From the NCBI GenBank assembly GCA_023461075.1, contig JAEWNY010000056.1, forward strand, positions 1-35,838: a stretch of DNA of 35,838 nucleotides. Direction: 5' to 3'. Source of the stretch: Pseudomonadota bacterium. GTDB lineage: Bacteria > Pseudomonadota > Gammaproteobacteria > Xanthomonadales > Xanthomonadaceae. A program made the translations under genes and the position numbers. Below, piece by piece: positions 31,048 through 35,838 of this stretch. Below the pieces are notes generated by a model. That model was not told the DNA's origin. It made no database searches and was given only the letters and a program-made list of their open reading frames with translations. The first letter of the stretch is position 1. Every line of letters starts with the position of its first letter.

Positions 31048-32478
31048 TCAGGGGATGACGAGGGTGCCGATGCGGTTGCCTTCGCGCCAGATGCGGAAGG
31101 CGAGCTGCTGCGGCGGTTGCTGGAAACTGGCGCGAAAACCGGCCAGGTCGTTGAAACGTCCGCTGGTGGCCTCGAGGATGACGTCGCCGCTGCGCAGGCC
31201 GGCGCGGGAAGCGCGGCTGCCGGCGGCGACCGAGGTCACCTGCACGCCGGAGGCACCCTGCCGGCGCAGCGATTCGGGCAATTCGCCGAAGGTCACGCCG
31301 TCCAGGCGCGGGTCAAGACTTGCGCCATCGCGGCGCTGCTCCTGCAGGCCGGCGTCGAGTTGCATGGCCTGGCCATTGCGGCGGATGTCCAGGTTGAGGC
31401 GCGCATTGGCCGCCTGCAGCCCCTGGAAGTTGCGGAAATCCTCGGCCGAGGTGATGCGCTCGCCATTGGCGCCGACGATGACATCGCCCGGCAACAGGCC
31501 GACGTTGGCCGCGGAGCTGCCGGGATACACTCGCGTCACCCGCGCACCGCCGCCCTGCGCATCCTGGGTATCGACGCCCAAGGTGCCACGGCGGACCTGG
31601 CCATCATTGGCCAGCAACTGCTGCATGATGCCGCTGGCGAGGTTGACCGGGATGGCGAAGCCCAAGCCGATATTGCCCGCCATCGAGCCACGCGGATTGA
31701 AGCTGGCGGTATTGATGCCGACCAGCCGGCCGTTGAGATCGACCAGCGCGCCGCCGGAATTGCCGGGGTTGATGCTGGCATCGGTCTGGATGAAGCTCTG
31801 GAAGCCGACACCCGGCAGGTTGGTGCGGCCGACCGCCGAAACGATGCCGGAGGTCACCGTCTGGCCGACGCCGAACGGGTTGCCGATCGCCACCACGAAA
31901 TCGCCGACCCTGAGCGCGCTGCTGTCGGCGAGCGGCACGGCGGTCAGGTTCTGCGCCGGGATGCGCATCAGCGCCACATCGGTATCGGCATCGGAGCCGA
32001 GGAATTCGGCCTTGAGCGTGCGGCCGTCGGTGAGCGTCACCGCGACATCGTCCGCGCCCTCGACCACGTGGTGGTTGGTCAGCACATAGCCGCGCGCGGC
32101 ATCGATGATCACGCCGGAGCCCAGCGACTCGTTGATGCGCTCCTCCGGGATACCCAGCATCCGCCGGAACACCGGATCGCCGTCGAACGGAGTGCGGATG
32201 CGCACGCGTTGCTTGGTGTTGACGCTGACCACCGCCGGGGTGACCCGTTGCAGCATGGGGGCCAGCGAAGGCAGTGCCTGTCCGCCCACGGCCGCCGGCA
32301 GGCTGCCTGACATCGGCACGCTGGCCGCCGGGGTGACGGGCGCGGGCTCGGCCACCGCCGGCTGGGTCAGGGCATCGCGCAGCGCGGTCGCGGCGAAACC
32401 TCCGAAGGCCGCGGTCATCGCCAGGATCAGCAGGGTGGGCAGGGGGCGCATGGTGCGGCGCGGGGCGTCGTGGGGCAT
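31048..32478 (-). CDS. Do-family periplasmic serine protease/chaperone (DegP/DegQ type)
   Basis: 476 residues. A hydrophobic N-terminal segment after Arg/Arg-Pro (TLLILAMTAAFGGFAATA) is a signal peptide or anchor. The trypsin-like domain has triad His137 (LTNHHVVEG), Asp167 (TDVALMRI) and Ser241 (INPGNSGGALVD). PDZ1 starts near 265 (VRRGTLGVDTQ) and PDZ2 covers roughly 385-476 (GVQVTSVAAGSRASRAGLR). The short loop between the first strands (about residues 92-118) is more like DegQ than the long DegP loop. It degrades or refolds damaged envelope proteins. AAGGAAG lies just before the ATG, and a -10-like GATAAA (32504-32499, minus) lies about 20 nt upstream. It heads the minus-strand stress operon. 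Confidence 0.94.
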   Translation of the reverse strand: MPHDAPRRTMRPLPTLLILAMTAAFGGFAATALRDALTQPAVAEPAPVTPAASVPMSGSLPAAVGGQALPSLAPMLQRVTPAVVSVNTKQRVRIRTPFDGDPVFRRMLGIPEERINESLGSGVIIDAARGYVLTNHHVVEGADDVAVTLTDGRTLKAEFLGSDADTDVALMRIPAQNLTAVPLADSSALRVGDFVVAIGNPFGVGQTVTSGIVSAVGRTNLPGVGFQSFIQTDASINPGNSGGALVDLNGRLVGINTASFNPRGSMAGNIGLGFAIPVNLASGIMQQLLANDGQVRRGTLGVDTQDAQGGGARVTRVYPGSSAANVGLLPGDVIVGANGERITSAEDFRNFQGLQAANARLNLDIRRNGQAMQLDAGLQEQRRDGASLDPRLDGVTFGELPESLRRQGASGVQVTSVAAGSRASRAGLRSGDVILEATSGRFNDLAGFRASFQQPPQQLAFRIWREGNRIGTLVIP

Positions 32479-32660
32479 TGGCTTCCTTGATTGCCTTATT
32501 TATCGCCCGCAGGCGGTGGCGTGGATGTGAACGGTGGGCCGTCTTTCCCGGAGTGTGGGCGCCGCACCCGGAACAGGGAGTTAAAGGCCCGGTCCGCCGC
32601 GTTTCCGGCGAGTGCGCGAGGCAATCGACAACGCCTCCGAAAATGAATGCGCGAATGCGG

Positions 32661-32689
32661 TTGACAGGGCCTCGGCCGGATCGTAGCGT
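32661..32689 (+). promoter_or_regulatory. Sigma70-like promoter for nrdJa
   Basis: Consensus TTGACA (32661-32666), 17-bp spacer, TAGCGT (32684-32689, 3 of 6). The predicted transcript starts near 32696 and has a leader of about 178 nt before the ATG at 32874. This is the best promoter in the 395-bp region 32479-32873 between the divergent protease and reductase genes. The left part of that region (32505-32660) shows no gene or clear motif. Confidence 0.5.
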
Positions 32690-32701
32690 GACAGCCTGTT
32701 T

Positions 32702-32717
32702 CCACAACATCTTGGGG
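32702..32717 (+). promoter_or_regulatory. Candidate NrdR box 1
   Basis: CCACAACATCTTGGGG matches 12 of 16 positions of the NrdR consensus ACACWATATMTWGTGT and is quasi-palindromic. It lies just after the predicted start of transcription of the ribonucleotide reductase gene, where the zinc-finger/ATP-cone repressor NrdR is expected to bind. Confidence 0.55.
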
Positions 32718-32734
32718 TCGGGTCTTCGGGCTTG

Positions 32735-32750
32735 TCCCAAGTGTTGGGCC
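32735..32750 (+). promoter_or_regulatory. Possible second NrdR-like palindrome
   Basis: A perfect CCCAA-GTG-TTGGG inverted repeat (32736-32748) is centred about 33 bp, three helical turns, from box 1. NrdR sites usually come in such phased pairs. The match to the consensus itself is poor (6 of 16), so this is tentative; it may equally be an RNA hairpin in the leader. Confidence 0.3.
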
Positions 32751-32873
32751 GGCGCGTCGCCGGGAACAAGGGGAAAACAGGCTAGAACCGCACGCAGGCA
32801 AGGGACATCCTCCATTCGCCCGCCGATGCGTCCCCCGCCTCCAACCCCCACCACAATGGAGTGAAGCATCGGC

Positions 32874-35033
32874 ATGAGCAGCGTCCGCCTTGAAACGGTC
32901 AAGACCACGAAGGAAACGGAGAACCGCGTGATCCCACTGCAGCCCGCTTCGCTCGACATCTGGGACAAGAAGTACCGCCTGAAGACCAAGCAGGGCGAGG
33001 CGCTCGATGCCGACATCGAGGCCACCTACCTGCGCGTGGCGCGGGCGCTGGCCGAGGCCGAATCCACCCCCGAGTTGCAGAAATACTGGGGCGAGCGTTT
33101 CGCCTGGGCGCTGCGCCGTGGCGCCATCCCGGCTGGCCGCATCACCTCCAACGCGGGTGCGCAGGCGCACAAGCCGGCGACATCGACCATCAACTGCACG
33201 GTCAGCGGCACCATTACCGATTCGATGGACGGCATCCTGGAGAAGGTGCACGAGGCCGGACTGACGCTCAAGGCCGGCTGCGGCATCGGCTACGAGTTCT
33301 CGACGTTGCGCCCGAAGGGCGCGTTCGTCGCCGGCGCCGGTGCCTATACCAGCGGGCCGATGTCGTTCATGGATATCTACGACAAGATGTGCTTCACCGT
33401 GTCCTCGGCCGGTGGCCGCCGTGGCGCGCAGATGGGCACCTTCGATGTCAGCCATCCGGACGTGCGCGACTTCATCCGCGCCAAGCGCGAGGACGGCCGC
33501 CTGCGCCAGTTCAACCTCTCGCTCTTGATCACCGATGGCTTCATGCAGGCGGTCAAGGACGATGCCGACTGGCCGTTGGTGTTCCCGCTCTCCGACAAGG
33601 AAGTGGACGAAGTCGACCTCAAGGATGCCGGGCAGATCGTCTGGCGCGATTGGCCGACCAGCAAGGGCTATGTCACGCGCGACGATGGCCTGGTCGCCTG
33701 CAAGGTCTACGGCCATGTCCGGGCGCGGCACCTGTGGGACATGATCATGGTCTCCACCTACGATTTCGCCGAGCCGGGCTTCATCCTGATCGACAAGGTC
33801 AACGAGATGAACAACAACTGGTGGTGCGAGAACATCCGCGCGACCAATCCCTGTGGCGAACAGCCGCTTCCGCCCTACGGTGCCTGCCTGTTGGGTTCGG
33901 TCAACCTGACCACCTTCGTGCGCGATCCGTTCACTGCGGATGCCGCGTTCGACTGGGAGGAATACAAGGAAGTCGTGCGGGTGTTCACCCGCATGCTCGA
34001 CAACGTGGTGGAAGTGAACGGCCTGCCGCTGCAGCAGCAGCGCGACGAGATCATGCGCAAGCGCCGCCACGGCATGGGCTTCCTCGGCCTCGGCAGCACG
34101 ATGACGATGCTGAAGATGAAGTACGGATCGGCCGAGTCGTGCGAATTCACCGAGCGCATCGCCCGCGAGATGGCGGTGGCGGGTTGGGAAGTCGGCTTGC
34201 AACTCGCCAAGGAAAAAGGCCCGGCGCCGATCATGGAGGAGCGCTTCGAGGTGACGCCCGAGATGCTGCGCAAGCGCCCGGAAATGGTCCGCGACGGCTG
34301 GAAGGCCGGCCAGCAGATCCCGGGCAAGGTGCTGCACGCGAAGTATTCGCGCTACATGCAGAAGGTGGCCGAGGTCGCGCCGGAACTGGTCGACGAGCTG
34401 GTCGAGACCGGTTCGCGCTTCACCCATCACAGCTCGATCGCGCCGACCGGCACCATCTCGCTGTCGCTGGCCAACAACGCATCGAACGGCATCGAGCCGT
34501 CGTTCGCGCATCACTATTCGCGCAACGTGATCCGCGAAGGCAAGAAGACCAAGGAGAAGGTCGATGTCTTCTCCTACGAGCTGCTCGCCTACCGCGGACT
34601 GGTGAACGCCAAGGCGATGCCGTTCGCCGAGGATGCCGACGCGCAGTTGCCGGACTACTTCATCAGCGCCGACGACATCACCCCGAAGGAACACGTCGAC
34701 GTGCAGGCCGCCGCGCAGATCTGGGTGGACAGCTCGATCTCCAAGACCGCGAACGTCCCGACCGACTATCCGTACGAGGATTTCAAGGACATCTATCGCT
34801 ACGCCCACGAGAAGGGCCTGAAGGGTTGCACCACCTTCCGCTTCAACCCGGCAGCGTTCCAGGGCGTGCTGGTCAAGGAGGCCGACCTCGAGAACACCAC
34901 CTACCGCTTCGAGCTGGACGATGGCAGCGTGGTCGAGGTCAAGGGCAACGAGCAGATCGAGTACGACGGCGAGCTGCACACCGCGGCCAACCTGTTCGAT
35001 GCGCTGAAAGAGGGGTACTACGGCAAGTTCTGA
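32874..35033 (+). CDS. nrdJa: Adenosylcobalamin-dependent ribonucleotide reductase, catalytic part (NrdJa)
   Basis: 719 residues with GGAGTGAA 8 nt before the ATG. Class II reductase making dNDPs with a B12-generated thiyl radical, independent of oxygen. The ten-stranded barrel has redox pair Cys108 (TINCTVSG) and Cys338 (GACLLGSVNL), radical Cys327 in NPCGEQ with Asn325 and Glu329, and phosphate loop PTGTI (524-528). Cys327-Cys338 spacing is that of Thermotoga NrdJ (322/333). The protein ends ...LKEGYYGKF after a short beta extension, as in Pseudomonas NrdJa, and lacks the C-terminal TSCPD region and CxxC needed to re-reduce the active site; that part is a separate NrdJb in Pseudomonas. No nrdJb is seen before the window ends. 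Confidence 0.93.
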   Translation: MSSVRLETVKTTKETENRVIPLQPASLDIWDKKYRLKTKQGEALDADIEATYLRVARALAEAESTPELQKYWGERFAWALRRGAIPAGRITSNAGAQAHKPATSTINCTVSGTITDSMDGILEKVHEAGLTLKAGCGIGYEFSTLRPKGAFVAGAGAYTSGPMSFMDIYDKMCFTVSSAGGRRGAQMGTFDVSHPDVRDFIRAKREDGRLRQFNLSLLITDGFMQAVKDDADWPLVFPLSDKEVDEVDLKDAGQIVWRDWPTSKGYVTRDDGLVACKVYGHVRARHLWDMIMVSTYDFAEPGFILIDKVNEMNNNWWCENIRATNPCGEQPLPPYGACLLGSVNLTTFVRDPFTADAAFDWEEYKEVVRVFTRMLDNVVEVNGLPLQQQRDEIMRKRRHGMGFLGLGSTMTMLKMKYGSAESCEFTERIAREMAVAGWEVGLQLAKEKGPAPIMEERFEVTPEMLRKRPEMVRDGWKAGQQIPGKVLHAKYSRYMQKVAEVAPELVDELVETGSRFTHHSSIAPTGTISLSLANNASNGIEPSFAHHYSRNVIREGKKTKEKVDVFSYELLAYRGLVNAKAMPFAEDADAQLPDYFISADDITPKEHVDVQAAAQIWVDSSISKTANVPTDYPYEDFKDIYRYAHEKGLKGCTTFRFNPAAFQGVLVKEADLENTTYRFELDDGSVVEVKGNEQIEYDGELHTAANLFDALKEGYYGKF

Positions 35034-35145
35034 GTGGAGGGATGCGTTGCATCATCACGCCGCATTGCGCGCGCGATCGGTATAGCATCCATCGGGTAAC
35101 ACCCGACATCTCCATCCATCTGGTTCGCGCCCGCAAGGAGGGCAT

Positions 35146-35781
35146 ATGGCCAAGAAGAAATCCACCGGTGTGGTCTCCACCCTGGGCACCGCCGCAGACA
35201 ACGTCAAGGACACCGCCGCCAACGTCGGCAGCACGATTGCCAGCACCGCCAGTGGCGCGGTCGCCACCGTCAAGCGCGTCGCGACCAAGGCGACTAAGGC
35301 CGTCGGCAAGACCGCAACCAAGGCGCGCAAGGCCGTGGTCAAGAAGGAAGGCGAGTTGAAGAAGTCGCTTTCCAGCACCGCCAGCAAGGCGCGCGCGGAG
35401 GCCGCGGCGTTGAAGAAGAAGGGCGCCGGCAAGAAGACCGCCGCGGCCAAGAAGGCGACCGCCAAGAAGGCCGCAGCGAAGAAGAAGGTCGCGACCAGGA
35501 AGTCGCCGGCACGCAAGGCGGTCGCGAAGAAGACGACGGCCGCAAAGAAGGCCGTGCGCAACACCGCCGGCGCACGCGCGGTGAAGAAGGCTGCCAAGAA
35601 AGTGAGCAAGACGGTCAGGAAGGAAGTCGCCGACAGCCGCCGCATCGCCAAGAGCGCGGCGAAGAAGGTGGCCAAGGCGACCGGCACCGCCAAGCGCAGG
35701 ACCGGCACCGCCGCCAAGAAAGCATCGCGCAGCGCAGCCGGCAAGAAGGCCGCGGCGACCCGCGCCGCTCGCGGCAGGTAG
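35146..35781 (+). CDS. Histone H1-like Lys/Ala-rich protein
   Basis: 211 residues with a near-perfect AAGGAGG ribosome site (35135-35141). After MAKKKS the first 55 residues are Thr/Ala/Val-rich and helical (TAADNVKDTAANVGSTIAS), with little basic charge. From about 55 on it is Lys/Ala repeats (KKTAAAKKATAKKAAAKKK, KKAVRNTAGARAVKKAAKK) ending in an Arg/Ala tail, as in bacterial H1-like and AlgP-like DNA-binding proteins. It probably binds DNA nonspecifically and compacts the nucleoid; a regulatory role is possible. A TATAGC -10-like hexamer lies at 35081-35086 in the 112-bp gap after nrdJa, without a clear -35. Repeats make its length prone to variation between strains. Confidence 0.85.
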   Translation: MAKKKSTGVVSTLGTAADNVKDTAANVGSTIASTASGAVATVKRVATKATKAVGKTATKARKAVVKKEGELKKSLSSTASKARAEAAALKKKGAGKKTAAAKKATAKKAAAKKKVATRKSPARKAVAKKTTAAKKAVRNTAGARAVKKAAKKVSKTVRKEVADSRRIAKSAAKKVAKATGTAKRRTGTAAKKASRSAAGKKAAATRAARGR

Positions 35782-35789
35782 GCCGCAAG

Positions 35790-35818
35790 CGCCCCCCCCG
35801 GCGCCGCGGCGGGGGGCG
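35790..35818 (+). terminator. GC-rich hairpin after the histone-like gene
   Basis: CGCCCCCC (35790-35797) pairs with GGGGGGCG (35811-35818) around a 13-nt loop, 8 bp after the stop. No T-tract follows within the remaining 20 bases, so it is terminator-like but not a classical intrinsic terminator. The G/C runs also make this spot prone to sequencing error. Confidence 0.45.
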
Positions 35819-35838
35819 ACCCCCGGCCAAACACCCAC

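Noticed and set aside
32700..32873. Cobalamin riboswitch in the leader of the B12-dependent reductase
   Set aside because: A GGGAACAAGGGGAAAAC stretch is faintly reminiscent, but the conserved GCCACTG box, the GGGAAGG element and the surrounding stems are not found. A covariance search with the Rfam cobalamin model would settle it.
1..35838. Mobile elements, CRISPR arrays, tRNA or rRNA genes
   Set aside because: No transposase or integrase motif, no regularly spaced direct repeats, and no cloverleaf or rRNA core sequence was seen; base and codon use is uniform across the window.

Overview
The window is a GC-rich stretch of chromosomal backbone that looks like a gammaproteobacterium of the Xanthomonadaceae/Lysobacteraceae type. 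The grounds are the gene order mreBCD-mrdAB-mltB-rlpA-dacC-ybeD-lipB-lipA, an E. coli-like set of protein families, a split-type vitamin B12-dependent ribonucleotide reductase, and a lysine/alanine-rich histone H1-like protein. The genus assignment is inference. I see no rRNA, tRNA, insertion sequence, prophage or CRISPR array. Very long antisense open frames are everywhere, as expected for high-GC coding DNA, and were ignored.

Region 1 (1-10275): a partial PfkB-family sugar kinase runs off the left edge on the minus strand. Opposite it starts the rod-shape/elongasome block mreB, mreC, mreD, mrdA (PBP2), mrdB (RodA), mltB, rlpA, dacC. Most of these genes are joined by ATGA stop/start overlaps. 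Together they build, cross-link and trim lateral-wall peptidoglycan.

Region 2 (10276-16369): a small secreted SlyB-like protein with a clear terminator, then the lipoylation block ybeD-lipB-lipA, the periplasmic tail-specific protease prc with its own terminator, and a YedA-type EamA exporter.

Region 3 (16370-26354): two divergent ABC systems share a 150-bp intergenic region. Leftward is a MacAB-like tripartite set (adaptor, ATPase, two different FtsX/MacB-type permeases). Rightward is an ABC-2 exporter (ATPase, permease), a secreted amidohydrolase with a C-terminal CIA30/CBM-like domain, and a DesK/NarL-type two-component system. A terminator-like hairpin lies between the amidohydrolase and the kinase.

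Region 4 (26355-32478, all minus): in transcription order, a Do-family periplasmic serine protease, a YqjD/ElaB (DUF883)-like protein, a YqjE/holin-3_6-like membrane protein, a small unknown membrane protein, an AI-2E family permease, a YigB-like HAD phosphatase and an M17 aminopeptidase.

Region 5 (32479-35838): a 395-bp intergenic region with a sigma70-like promoter and a good candidate NrdR box, then nrdJa (class II ribonucleotide reductase catalytic half, lacking the C-terminal CxxC tail), then a histone H1-like gene and a GC hairpin at the right edge.

The most interesting signals are: five genes with a -10-like hexamer only 6-7 nt before the start codon, suggesting leaderless mRNAs; the split reductase with a histone-like gene where its partner might be expected; the amidohydrolase-CIA30 fusion inside an ABC/two-component operon; and palindromes at regulatory positions.
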